Shown here: positions 48,576-57,080 of the stretch, piece by piece
Numbering within the stretch: the first letter of the stretch is position 1
Layout: every line of letters starts with the position of its first letter
From: Burkholderia multivorans ATCC BAA-247
GTDB taxonomy: Bacteria > Pseudomonadota > Gammaproteobacteria > Burkholderiales > Burkholderiaceae
Direction of reading: 5' to 3'
Assembly (NCBI RefSeq): GCF_000959525.1
Contig: NZ_CP009831.1
Span: forward strand, 1,054,001 to 1,118,000
DNA: 64,000 nt
The notes under the pieces: generated by a model
What the model saw: only the letters and a program-made list of their open reading frames with translations
The model's database searches: none
Told to the model about the DNA's origin: nothing
Position numbers and translations under genes: made by a program

Positions 48576-48805
48576 TCATTCATCTCGACGGCCGCGCGCT
48601 GACGGTGGCGGACGGCGTGACCGTCGCGGCCGCCGTGGCGGCGAGCGGCGACGACACGACGCGCGTGTCGTGCACCGGCGCGCCGCGCGCGCCGTTTTGC
48701 GGAATGGGCGTCTGCCAGGAGTGCAGGATGACGATCGACGGCCGTCGGCGGCTCGCGTGCCAGACGCTGTGCCGCGACGGCATGCAGGTGGAGCGCACAC
48801 GATGA
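48572..48805 (+). CDS. D-hydroxyproline dehydrogenase, small 2Fe-2S subunit (gamma-type)
   Basis: 77-residue ferredoxin-like protein with cysteines C34, C43, C48, C51 and C63 (CTGAPRAPFCGMGVCQEC ... RRLACQT); the C-x4-C-x2-C...C set binds a plant-type 2Fe-2S cluster. Such very small subunits occur in the heterotrimeric hydroxyproline and octopine/nopaline oxidases and carry electrons between the FAD subunits. Its ATG overlaps the upstream stop and its stop overlaps the downstream ATG (both 4 bp), giving coupled translation. Confidence 0.9.
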   Translation: MIIHLDGRALTVADGVTVAAAVAASGDDTTRVSCTGAPRAPFCGMGVCQECRMTIDGRRRLACQTLCRDGMQVERTR

Positions 48806-50070
48806 AGCAGGAACGACTGAGCGTCGACATCGCGATCGTCGGCGCGGGCCCGGCCGGGCTGTCGGCCGCGCGCGCCGCGGCCCGCAGCGGCGTGACGATC
48901 GCCATCGTCGACGACAATCCGCGTGCAGGCGGCCAGATCTGGCGTCAGCCGGCGGCGGCGACGCCGGTACCGGCGGCCGCCGAGCGGCTTGCCGTGCTGC
49001 GGCTGCCGAACGTCAGGCATCTCGCGGCCACGCGCATCGTCGCGGAATCGCAGCCGCATACGCTGCTGCTCGAAGACGACGAACGCGCACTGCTGCTCGA
49101 ATACCGGGCGCTGATTCTGTGCTGCGGCGCGCGCGAACTGCTGCTGCCGTTCCCCGGCTGGACGCTGCCCGGCGTGACAGGCGCCGGCGGGCTGCAGGCG
49201 CTGATCAAGTACGGCCTCGACGTGCGCGGCCGGCACATCGTGATCGCAGGCAGCGGCCCGCTGCTGCTCGCGAGCGCGGCCACCGCGCGCCAGGCCGGCG
49301 CGCAGGTGTCGCACGTGCTCGAGCAGGCCGCCTGGCGCGACGTGGCTGCGTTCGGCGCCGGATTGTGGCGCTGGCCGTCAAAGCTCGCGCAGGCCGCGCA
49401 CCTGTTCACGGCGGCCTATCGGCCCGATGCGCACGTCGTCGCGGCGTTCGGCGACAAACGGCTCGAAGGCGTGCGGATTCGCCGCGGCGACCGCGAATTC
49501 GACGTCGAGTGCGACCGGCTCGCGTGCGGCTTCGGCCTCGTGCCGAACACCGTGCTGCCGAGTCATCTCGGATGCCGGGTCGAAAACGGCGCGGTGGCCG
49601 TCGACGCGCATCAGCGCACGAGCCGCGACGGACATTTCGCGGCCGGCGAGTGCACGGGCGTCGGCGGCAGCGAGCTCGCGATGGTCGAAGGCGAAATCGC
49701 GGGCTGCGCGGCGACCGGGCAGACCGATGTGCTGCCGGCGCTCGTCGCGCGCCGCGCGCAGTGGCAGGCGTTCGCCGACGCGGTGCGCACGCGCTTCGCG
49801 ATTCGCGAGCCGATTCGCCGGCTCGCGAAGCCCGATACGCTGCTGTGCCGATGCGAGGACGTGCGTTTCGACGCGGTGGCCGCTGCGCCCGGCTGGACGG
49901 CCGCGAAGCTGCAGTCGCGCTGCGGAATGGGGGCGTGTCAGGGGCGCGTATGCGGTGCGGCCGCGCAAGCGCTGTTCGGCTGGACGCCGCCCGTGCCGCG
50001 CTCGCCGCTCGTGCCGGCCCGAGTCGGCACGTTGATGCTCGACGGCGCCGCCGCCGACGAATGCGCGTGA
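48802..50070 (+). CDS. D-hydroxyproline dehydrogenase, FAD/NAD-binding subunit (alpha-type)
   Basis: 422-residue pyridine-nucleotide-disulphide-oxidoreductase-like subunit. N-terminal FAD motif IVGAGPAGLSAARAAARSG, a second dinucleotide fold IAGSGPLLLASAA, and the G-D motif in HFAAGECTGVGG. The C-terminus has a Cys-rich BFD-like 2Fe-2S region (LLCRCEDV ... RCGMGACQGRVCG). Same architecture as the large subunit of octopine/nopaline-type and hydroxyproline dehydrogenases. Last gene of the rightward operon; a convergent LysR gene follows 49 bp later. Confidence 0.9.
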   Translation: MKQERLSVDIAIVGAGPAGLSAARAAARSGVTIAIVDDNPRAGGQIWRQPAAATPVPAAAERLAVLRLPNVRHLAATRIVAESQPHTLLLEDDERALLLEYRALILCCGARELLLPFPGWTLPGVTGAGGLQALIKYGLDVRGRHIVIAGSGPLLLASAATARQAGAQVSHVLEQAAWRDVAAFGAGLWRWPSKLAQAAHLFTAAYRPDAHVVAAFGDKRLEGVRIRRGDREFDVECDRLACGFGLVPNTVLPSHLGCRVENGAVAVDAHQRTSRDGHFAAGECTGVGGSELAMVEGEIAGCAATGQTDVLPALVARRAQWQAFADAVRTRFAIREPIRRLAKPDTLLCRCEDVRFDAVAAAPGWTAAKLQSRCGMGACQGRVCGAAAQALFGWTPPVPRSPLVPARVGTLMLDGAAADECA

Positions 50071-50119
50071 CGCACGGTGGCGCACGCAGCGCGGCGCATG
50101 CTGCCTGCCTGCGCCGCCG

Positions 50120-51064
50120 CTAATCCGCCGTTTCCTTTTCCCATCCACCGATCTGCGGCGCGGCGCATGCGCGCAGGCATTCGATCGCGGCCGCGACGGC
50201 CGCGCGGTTCGCGCTGTCCGGGTGCCAGTACATCGCGACCGCGCCCTGGCCTTCGAGCCGCATCGGCAGGATCCGGATCGCATTCAGTTGCTCGAAACGT
50301 CGCGCGGCACGTTGCGACGCGACGCCGAGCAGGTCCGTATTGTTCAGCAGCGTCAGATTGAGGAGCGACGAGTTCGATTCGACGCAATGCGGCGGCTGCG
50401 TGCGGCCGGCCGCCGATAGCGCCGCCTGCAGCGCATTGTGCACCGGCGTGCCGGCCGGCCACACGATCCACGTGTACGACAGCACCTCGTCCCAGCCGAC
50501 CGAAGCCGCGCCGGCGAGCGGGTGATCGGGCCGCGCGACGAACACGACCGGATCGACGTACAGCGTTTCGACCTGCAGCAGCGGATCGACCGACGCGGAG
50601 CCGGTGCGGCCGACGACGATGTCCAGTTCGCCGCGCGCGAGCTGTGGCATCAGCTGCACCAGCGTGCTTTCGTTGAGCCGCACCTGCGCGCGCGGCATCC
50701 GTTTCAGCAATTGCGACACCGCGAGCGGCACCGTGTCGGCGGCCGCGACGCCCGATGTGCCGATCGTCACGAGGCCGCTGCCGCCTTCGCGCAGTGCGGC
50801 CATGTCGTCGCGCGCGACGTCGAGTTGCGCCTCCACGCGGCGCGCGTGCTCGATCAGCGCGTCGCCGTACGGCGTCGGCCGCAACCCGCGCGCATGCCGC
50901 TCGAAGAGCGGCAGCCCGACGTCCTCTTCGAGTTCCTTCAGCCACTTCGACAACGCCGGCTGCGTGGTCGCGAGCGCCGCCGCCGACTGGCTCAGATTGC
51001 CGGTGCTCGCCAGACTCAGGAGCACCTGCAGATGCCGCAGCCGCAGACGGTAAGTCCAGTCCAT
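50120..51064 (-). CDS. LysR-family transcriptional regulator of the gentisate operon
   Basis: 314 residues from ATG 51064 (MDWTYRLRLRHLQVLLSLA). N-terminal HTH with GNLSQSAAALATTQPALSKWLKELEEDVGLPLFERHARGLRPTPYG, then a LysR effector domain (about 95-305). It is convergent with the hydroxyproline operon and divergent from the gentisate dioxygenase gene across 165 bp containing dyads, so it most likely activates the 3-hydroxybenzoate/gentisate genes. The inducer is unknown. Confidence 0.88.
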   Translation of the reverse strand: MDWTYRLRLRHLQVLLSLASTGNLSQSAAALATTQPALSKWLKELEEDVGLPLFERHARGLRPTPYGDALIEHARRVEAQLDVARDDMAALREGGSGLVTIGTSGVAAADTVPLAVSQLLKRMPRAQVRLNESTLVQLMPQLARGELDIVVGRTGSASVDPLLQVETLYVDPVVFVARPDHPLAGAASVGWDEVLSYTWIVWPAGTPVHNALQAALSAAGRTQPPHCVESNSSLLNLTLLNNTDLLGVASQRAARRFEQLNAIRILPMRLEGQGAVAMYWHPDSANRAAVAAAIECLRACAAPQIGGWEKETAD

Positions 51065-51082
51065 TGCGTGCCTCGTATCGAG

Positions 51083-51138
51083 AGATATATCCAGAACCAT
51101 ATGGATTAGATGATTTGATCATTTTACGGGATATGTCT
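51083..51138. promoter_or_regulatory. Dyads in the LysR/gentisate intergenic region
   Basis: AGATATATCC (51083-51092) and GGATATGTCT (51129-51138) are inverted copies matching at 9 of 10 positions; between them ATGAT-TTG-ATCAT (51110-51122) is a perfect dyad. Spacing and AT content suit LysR recognition and activation sites, but I cannot tell which element is bound. Confidence 0.45.
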
Positions 51139-51229
51139 GGTCGCATATAAATCCGTCAACAGGCCGCATCGTGCGGCCGCCGCCCAGAACGAGCGCCGAT
51201 GCCGCGATCGGCCGATACCAGGAGACACC

Positions 51230-52276
51230 ATGACGACCCGACATCCGGACCCGTCGCGCGCCGCCTATTACGCGCGCATCGCCGAGCAGCGCCTGACGCC
51301 GCTGTGGGAGTCGCTGCACAGCCTCGTGCCGAAGACGCCGCAACCGGCCGCCCGGCCCGCGATCTGGAAGTACGCGCAGGTGCGCGATCTGGTGATGCAG
51401 GCTGGCGACGTGATCAGCGCCGAAGAGGCCGTGCGCCGCGTGCTGGTGCTGGAGAATCCGGGGCTGCCCGGCCGTTCGAGCATGACGCCGAACCTGTACG
51501 CGGGCCTGCAGCTGATCCTGCCCGGCGAGATCGCGCCGAGCCATCGCCATACGCAATCGGCGCTGCGCTTCATCGTCGAAGGGGGCGGCGCGTGGACCGC
51601 GGTGAACGGCGAGCGCACGACGATGCATCCGGGCGACTTCATCATCACGCCGTCGTGGACCTGGCACGACCACGGCAATCCGTCCGTGGAAGCGGGCGGC
51701 GAGCCGGTCGTGTGGCTCGACGGGCTCGACATCCCGCTCGTCGCGCATCTCGACGCGGGGTTCGCGGAGAACTACCCGGAAGCCGTGCAGCCCGTCAGCC
51801 GGCCCGAAGGCGACAGCTTCGCGCGCTACGGCCACAACATGGTGCCGGTGCGGCATCGCGCGACCGATCCGACCTCGCCGATCTTCAGCTACCCGTATGC
51901 GCGCAGCCGCGAGGCGCTCGACGCGCTGTACCGGAACGGCGAACTCGACGCTTGGGACGGCGTGAAGCTGCGCTACGTGAACCCGGCGACCGGCGGCTGG
52001 CCGATGCCGACGATCGCGACCTTCATGCAGTTCCTGCCGGCCGGCTTCGACGGCCGCACCTATCGCAGCACCGACGCGACGATCTACTGCGTCGTCGAAG
52101 GCAGCGGCACCGCGCATATCGGCGGCGACGCGTTCGCGTTCGAGCCGCACGACATCTTCGTCGCGCCGTCGTGGGCGCCGGTGCGGCTGTCGGCATCGTC
52201 CGACAGCGTGCTGTTCAGCTATTCCGACCGGCCCGTGCTGTCCGCGCTGAACCTGCTGCGCGAAGCGCGCGACTGA
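51230..52276 (+). CDS. Gentisate 1,2-dioxygenase
   Basis: 348-residue bicupin ring-cleavage enzyme that opens gentisate to maleylpyruvate using Fe(II). First cupin: [16 protein letters not shown] with H105 and H107 as ligands and a third His in TWHDHG (about 144-148). The second cupin (about 250-340, [20 protein letters not shown]) lacks the full ligand set, as is common. Family length about 350. Starts at ATG 51230 with AGGAGAC upstream. First gene of a five-gene operon whose enzymes cover 3-hydroxybenzoate to fumarate and pyruvate. Confidence 0.95.
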   Translation: MTTRHPDPSRAAYYARIAEQRLTPLWESLHSLVPKTPQPAARPAIWKYAQVRDLVMQAGDVISAEEAVRRVLVLENPGLPGRSSMTPNLYAGLQLILPGEIAPSHRHTQSALRFIVEGGGAWTAVNGERTTMHPGDFIITPSWTWHDHGNPSVEAGGEPVVWLDGLDIPLVAHLDAGFAENYPEAVQPVSRPEGDSFARYGHNMVPVRHRATDPTSPIFSYPYARSREALDALYRNGELDAWDGVKLRYVNPATGGWPMPTIATFMQFLPAGFDGRTYRSTDATIYCVVEGSGTAHIGGDAFAFEPHDIFVAPSWAPVRLSASSDSVLFSYSDRPVLSALNLLREARD

Positions 52277-52363
52277 CGCCGGCGGCTGTCCACGATCCGT
52301 TTTCCGCGCGCCGCCGAAGTCGCGGCGCGCGCCCCTTCATTCATGTCTACGCTGGAGCCGTTC

Positions 52364-53062
52364 ATGACTTTCGTTTTCCCGCCCGAAGCCCCGGTCGCAC
52401 TTCCTGTCGCCGGCAGCGATGCCCGTTTTCCGGTGCGCCGCGTCTACTGCGTCGGCCGCAACTATGCCGCCCATGCGCGCGAGATGGGCTTCGATCCCGA
52501 TCGCGAGCCGCCGTTCTTCTTCTGCAAGCCGGCCGACGCCGTCGTGCCGGTCGCATACGGCGAAACGCTCGAACTCGCGTATCCGTCGCAGACGCAGAAC
52601 TATCACTACGAAGCCGAACTGGTCGCGGTAATCGGCAAGGGCGGGGCCGACATTCCGCTCGACAGCGCGCTCGACCACGTGTGGGGCTATGCGGTCGGCC
52701 TCGACATGACGCGCCGCGACCTGCAGATGAAGATGCGCGAGATGGGCCGCCCGTGGGAAATCGGCAAGGCGTTCGACCGCTCGGCGCCGATCGGCCCGGT
52801 GCATCGGGCGAGCGCAGTCGGCCATTTCGAGCAGGGCGGCCTGTGGCTGACCGTCAACGGTGCGACGAAGCAGAAGAGCGACGTGTCGCACCTGATCTGG
52901 TCGGTCGCGGAGACGGTCGCGGACCTGTCGAAATTCTTCCGCCTCGAACCGGGCGACGTGATCTTTACCGGCACGCCGGAAGGCGTGGGCGCGGTCGTGC
53001 GCGGCGACGAGATGAAGGTCGGTGTCGAGCGGCTCGGCGAACTCACCGTGCGCGTCGTCTGA
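52364..53062 (+). CDS. Fumarylpyruvate hydrolase (FAH family)
   Basis: 232-residue fumarylacetoacetate-hydrolase-fold protein that splits fumarylpyruvate into fumarate and pyruvate. Metal ligands are visible in YHYEAELVAVIG (two Glu) and the Asp of VGLDMTRRDLQ; VGRNYAAHAREMG and TGTPEGVGAV are family blocks. The ATG at 52364 with GGAG seven bases upstream is preferred over one 7 codons earlier. It follows the dioxygenase by 87 bp and precedes the isomerase by 24 bp. Confidence 0.93.
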   Translation: MTFVFPPEAPVALPVAGSDARFPVRRVYCVGRNYAAHAREMGFDPDREPPFFFCKPADAVVPVAYGETLELAYPSQTQNYHYEAELVAVIGKGGADIPLDSALDHVWGYAVGLDMTRRDLQMKMREMGRPWEIGKAFDRSAPIGPVHRASAVGHFEQGGLWLTVNGATKQKSDVSHLIWSVAETVADLSKFFRLEPGDVIFTGTPEGVGAVVRGDEMKVGVERLGELTVRVV

Positions 53063-53086
53063 CGCCCGTTTTCGAAAGGTCCCATC

Positions 53087-53728
53087 GTGCAACTGCATAG
53101 CTTCTTCAACAGTTCGACGTCCTACCGGGTGCGCATTGCGCTCGCGCTGAAAGGGCTGTCTTACGACACGCTGCCGGTGAACATCCGCATCGGCGCGCAT
53201 CGCGACGCGCACTACGTCGACGACGTCAATCCCTCCGCGTCGGTGCCCGCGCTCGTCGACGGCGATTTCCGCCTCGGTCAGTCGCTCGCGATCATCGACT
53301 ATCTCGACGCAACGCATCCGCAGCCGCGGCTGATTCCCGTCGATCCGCGACAGCGTGCGCGCGTGCTCGAGCTTGCGCTGCTGATCGCCTGCGACATCCA
53401 TCCGGTGAACAACCTGCGCGTGCTGCGCTATCTCGACGGCGAACTCGACGTGACGCCGCAGCAGAAGAGCGCGTGGTACCGGCACTGGATCGCCGAAGGG
53501 ATGGCGGGCGTCGAGCGCCTGCTCGCGCGCGCCGACACGGGGCCGTGGTGCTTCGGCGATGCGCCGACGCTGGCCGACGTGTGCCTCGTCCCGCAGGTCG
53601 CGAACGCGCTGCGGATGGACTGCGATCTGAGCGCGTATCCGCGCAGCCTCGCGGTGTACGAACATGCGCAGCGCGAGCCGGCCTTCTTGGCCGCCCAGCC
53701 GCAGCGGCAACCGGATTACGTCGCCTGA
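53087..53728 (+). CDS. Maleylpyruvate isomerase (zeta-class glutathione transferase)
   Basis: 213 residues from a GTG at 53087. The zeta-class signature SSTSYRVRIALALKG (residues 8-22) contains the glutathione-activating Ser, and the cis-Pro region NPSASVPALVDG and SLAIIDYLD are typical. It isomerises maleylpyruvate to fumarylpyruvate with glutathione as cofactor, between the dioxygenase and hydrolase steps encoded just upstream. MaiA (maleylacetoacetate isomerase) is a close alternative by sequence, but the operon settles the role. Confidence 0.92.
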   Translation: MQLHSFFNSSTSYRVRIALALKGLSYDTLPVNIRIGAHRDAHYVDDVNPSASVPALVDGDFRLGQSLAIIDYLDATHPQPRLIPVDPRQRARVLELALLIACDIHPVNNLRVLRYLDGELDVTPQQKSAWYRHWIAEGMAGVERLLARADTGPWCFGDAPTLADVCLVPQVANALRMDCDLSAYPRSLAVYEHAQREPAFLAAQPQRQPDYVA

Positions 53729-53748
53729 GGCGATCGGGGGAGACAGAC

Positions 53749-54957
53749 ATGAATCAGGCAGGAGACAAGGGTCGCCGCGTGCTCGTGATCGGCGGCGGCA
53801 TCGGCGGGCTGGCGACGGCGCTCGCGCTCGCGCGGCAGGGCATCCGCGTGAAGCTGCTCGAGCAGGCCGCGCAGATCGGCGAGATCGGGGCGGGCATCCA
53901 GCTCGCCGCGAACGCGTTCAATGCGCTGGACGCGCTCGGCGTCGGCGAGGCGGCGCGCAGCCGCGCGGTGTTTACCGACCGGCTGCAGCTGATGGATGCG
54001 GTCGATGCGCACGAAGTCGCGCGCATCGATACCGGCGCCGCGTATCGCGCACGGTTCGGCAATCCGTATGCGGTGATTCATCGCGCGGACATCCATCTGT
54101 CGATCTACGAGGCGGTCAGGAATCATCCGCTGATCGAATTTCGCACCAGCACGCAGGTGTGCGGCTTTGAACAGGACGGCAACGGCGTGACCGTGGTCGA
54201 TCAGCACGGCGAACGCTATCGCGCCGAGGCGGTGATCGGCTGCGACGGCGTGAAATCGGCGATCCGCCACGCGCTGATCGGCGACGCGCATCGCGTGACG
54301 GGGCACGTGGTCTACCGCGCGGTCGTCGACGTCGAGAACATGCCGGCCGATCTGCAGATCAATGCGCCCGTCGTATGGGCCGGCCCGCATTGCCATCTCG
54401 TCCACTATCCGCTGCGCGGCGGCCGCCAGTACAACCTCGTCGTCACGTTCCACAGCCGCGAGCAGGAAACCTGGGGCGTGCGCGACGGCAGCAAGGAGGA
54501 AGTGCTGTCGTATTTCGAGGGCATTCATGCGCTGCCCAGGCAGATGCTCGATCGGCCGACGTCGTGGAAGCGCTGGGCGACGGCCGACCGCGATCCGGTC
54601 GAGCGCTGGAGCGCGGGCCGCGCGACGGTGCTCGGCGACGCCGCGCATCCGATGACGCAGTACATCGCGCAGGGCGCCTGTCAGGCGCTCGAGGATGCGG
54701 TCACGCTCGGCGCGGCCGTCGCGCAGACCGATGGCGATTTCGAGGCCGCGTTCGCGCTGTACGAACGCGTGCGGATTCCGCGTACCGCGCGCGTGCTGTA
54801 TTCGGCGCGCGAAATGGGGCGCATCTATCACGCGAAGGGCGTCGAGCGGCAGGTGCGCAATGCGCTGTGGGTCGGACGCACGCAGTCGCAGTTCTACGAC
54901 GCGCTCGAGTGGCTGCATGGATGGCGCGCCGACGACTGCCTGAAGCCGGTCGCGTAA
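53749..54957 (+). CDS. 3-Hydroxybenzoate 6-monooxygenase (FAD-dependent)
   Basis: 402-residue class A flavoprotein hydroxylase that makes gentisate from 3-hydroxybenzoate with NADH. FAD motif VLVIGGGIGGLATALALARQG (about 12-32), the DG motif VIGCDGVKSAIR (about 163-174) and the GD motif VLGDAAHPMTQY (about 294-305) are all present. Salicylate 1-hydroxylase is a sequence relative, but the gentisate genes around it indicate 6-hydroxylation of 3-hydroxybenzoate (salicylate 5-hydroxylation uses a Rieske enzyme). ATG 53749 follows GGGGGAGACAG. Confidence 0.9.
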   Translation: MNQAGDKGRRVLVIGGGIGGLATALALARQGIRVKLLEQAAQIGEIGAGIQLAANAFNALDALGVGEAARSRAVFTDRLQLMDAVDAHEVARIDTGAAYRARFGNPYAVIHRADIHLSIYEAVRNHPLIEFRTSTQVCGFEQDGNGVTVVDQHGERYRAEAVIGCDGVKSAIRHALIGDAHRVTGHVVYRAVVDVENMPADLQINAPVVWAGPHCHLVHYPLRGGRQYNLVVTFHSREQETWGVRDGSKEEVLSYFEGIHALPRQMLDRPTSWKRWATADRDPVERWSAGRATVLGDAAHPMTQYIAQGACQALEDAVTLGAAVAQTDGDFEAAFALYERVRIPRTARVLYSAREMGRIYHAKGVERQVRNALWVGRTQSQFYDALEWLHGWRADDCLKPVA

Positions 54958-55017
54958 CGCGCACGACGGCCCCCGCGCGCCGGCCGAGCCGCGCGCGTTC
55001 CTGGAGGAGACATCATC

Positions 55018-56379
55018 ATGAATACCACGCTGTCCGTCGACGTCAGCGAATGGATCGACCGGCGTCGCGTGTCGCCGTTTCAGATCGCGATCGTCGTGCT
55101 GTGCTTTCTCATCGTCGCGATCGACGGGTTCGACACCGCGTCGATCGGATTCGTCGCGCCCGTGATCCGGGCGGAATGGCAACTGTCGCCTGCGCAGCTC
55201 GCGCCGGTGTTCGGCGCGGGGCTGGCCGGGCTGATGGCCGGCGCACTGGCGTTCGGGCCGTTCGGCGACCGGTTCGGGCGGAAGCGGCTGCTGCTCGCCT
55301 GCGTCGCATGCTTCGGCGTCGCGAGCGCCGCGTCCGCGAGTGCGGGCGGTGTCACGGAACTGATCGCGTGGCGCTTCGTGACAGGGCTCGGGCTTGGCGG
55401 TGCAATGCCGAACGCGATCACGCTGACGTCCGAACACTGTCCCGCGCGTCGCCGTTCGCTGCTCGTGACGACGATGTTCTGCGGCTTCACGATCGGCTCG
55501 GCGCTCGGCGGCCTCGTCGCCGCATCGCTGATCGAACGCGACGGCTGGCGCGCGGTGCTCGTCGTCGGCGGTGTCGCGCCGCTGCTGTTGCTGCCGGTGC
55601 TCGCATGGCGGCTGCCGGAATCGGTGCGCTATCTGGTGAACAGCGGCGCGGCGCGCGAGCGGATCGCGGCGCTGCTGAGCCGCATCGCGCCGGATCCGCA
55701 TCTCGCGCACGCGTCGTTCGTCGCGCCGCGCGGCAAGCCGGCGGCGTCGCCGCTCGGCCGGCTGTTCGGGCCCGATCTGCTGCGCGGTACGCTGCTGCTG
55801 TGGCTCGCATTCTTCATGAGTCTGCTCGTGATCTACCTGCTGTCGAGCTGGCTGCCGACGCTGCTGCGCACGACCGGCGCGACGCTGCAGACCGCCGCGC
55901 GCGTGACCGCGATGTTTCAGATCGGCGGTACGCTCGGTGCGATCGTGCTCGGCTGGCTGATGGACCGCTTCGATCCGCATCGCGTGCTGGCCTGCAGCTA
56001 CGTGGCGGCCGGCGTGTTCGTCGCGGCGATCGGCATCTGCGCGGCATCGCCGTGGGGCGCCGCGCTGGCCGTGTTCGCAGCCGGCTTCTGCGTGTCTGGC
56101 TCGCAGGTGGGGGCGAATGCGCTATCGGCGGCGTTCTATCCGACCGACTGCCGGACGACGGGCGTCAGCTGGGCCAACGGGATCGGGCGCGGCGGGTCGG
56201 TGGTCGGCTCGATGGCGGGCGGCGCAATGCTCGCGGCGGGGCTGCCGCTGCCGACCGCCTTTGCCGTCGTCGCGGTGCCGTGTGTGGTTGCGGGGCTTGC
56301 CGTTCTCGTGCTCGGCGCGGTGCGCGGCGGCACGCGGCGCGAGGCCGGCGCCGACGCGATCGCGGGCGAGAACGTGTGA
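55018..56379 (+). CDS. MFS aromatic acid transporter (AAHS family)
   Basis: 453 residues with 12 hydrophobic helices. Motif A of the major facilitator fold reads GPFGDRFGRKRLL; DGFDTASIGFVAP in helix 1 carries the aspartate typical of aromatic acid:H+ symporters such as BenK, PcaK and MhbT. Last gene of the operon, so it probably imports 3-hydroxybenzoate or gentisate. Starts at ATG 55018 with GGAGGAGAC upstream. Confidence 0.92.
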   Translation: MNTTLSVDVSEWIDRRRVSPFQIAIVVLCFLIVAIDGFDTASIGFVAPVIRAEWQLSPAQLAPVFGAGLAGLMAGALAFGPFGDRFGRKRLLLACVACFGVASAASASAGGVTELIAWRFVTGLGLGGAMPNAITLTSEHCPARRRSLLVTTMFCGFTIGSALGGLVAASLIERDGWRAVLVVGGVAPLLLLPVLAWRLPESVRYLVNSGAARERIAALLSRIAPDPHLAHASFVAPRGKPAASPLGRLFGPDLLRGTLLLWLAFFMSLLVIYLLSSWLPTLLRTTGATLQTAARVTAMFQIGGTLGAIVLGWLMDRFDPHRVLACSYVAAGVFVAAIGICAASPWGAALAVFAAGFCVSGSQVGANALSAAFYPTDCRTTGVSWANGIGRGGSVVGSMAGGAMLAAGLPLPTAFAVVAVPCVVAGLAVLVLGAVRGGTRREAGADAIAGENV

Positions 56380-56527
56380 CCGGGCGTCGGGCGATCGCGA
56401 GACTGCGTCGACGCGGCGGGACGTTTCGGCATCGGTCGATGCCGGCGTCCCCGGTTATATCGGCGTCATGGCGCAGGCCGCGATCCGGCATAGGGCCAGC
56501 CCCGCGGACAGACGACGCACCGTAGCG

Positions 56528-56878
56528 TCACGACCGCTCGTGCGCGCGCGGCGATGCGGTGAGCCGGGCGGGCAGCCGACTCAACCACGCGTGCAGCCGG
56601 TCGCGCCAGCTGTATCGACCGGCGGGCGTGACGATTGTCACGCGTACGTCTGCGCCGGCACCGGCCGCGAGTGCAACGTGACCCGGCGCATCCATCGTCA
56701 GACATTCGCCTTCGGTCAGCACGCGACGGACCGTCAGAGGCGCGTCGGGCAGCCAGTCGAGCGTGCGGTCCCGCCACGTGACGGCAAGCGCGCCGTCCAG
56801 CACGATCAATCGACAGCCCTTGTCGAGCCACGCAAAGTGGCTTTGCCCGGCGTCGAGCCGGATGTCCTGCGTTTGCAT
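56528..56878 (-). CDS. DUF2917 protein
   Basis: 116 residues from ATG 56878 (MQTQDIRLDAG); an in-frame GTG 18 codons upstream looks untranslated. Contains the DUF2917 cupin-like core CRLIVLDGALAVTWRDRTLDWLP...LTEGECLTMDAPGHVALAA and a basic tail (YSWRDRLHAWLSRLPARL). Function unknown. DUF2917 genes are regularly divergent from a MocR-type regulator, as here; the dyad between the two is the probable operator. Confidence 0.82.
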   Translation of the reverse strand: MQTQDIRLDAGQSHFAWLDKGCRLIVLDGALAVTWRDRTLDWLPDAPLTVRRVLTEGECLTMDAPGHVALAAGAGADVRVTIVTPAGRYSWRDRLHAWLSRLPARLTASPRAHERS

Positions 56879-56956
56879 CGCGAATCCTTTCCCGGTAACG
56901 CAGCCCCGCGACGGCGAGGCGACAGCGTGCACTCAGGTTAGGGAAACGGGCACAAG

Positions 56957-57043
56957 CGCAACAGATTCAGCCGACGAGAATCTGTTGCGGTGCAGGCCGC
57001 GATTTTTGCGGGCTGTATCGGTCGGTTTGCCTCGAATCTGTAT
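56957..57043. promoter_or_regulatory. MocR-type operator between the DUF2917 and MocR genes
   Basis: CGCAACAGATTC (56957-56968) and GAATCTGTTGCG (56978-56989) are perfect inverted copies with a 9-bp spacer. A third partial copy, GAATCTGTAT (57034-57043), is in direct orientation 56 bp downstream. Inverted plus direct repeats are a known arrangement for MocR/PdxR-type regulators; binding here is inferred. Confidence 0.7.
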
Positions 57044-57080
57044 CTGGCGTGCACTGCGCGCGGCCGGCACGATCGCTCGC

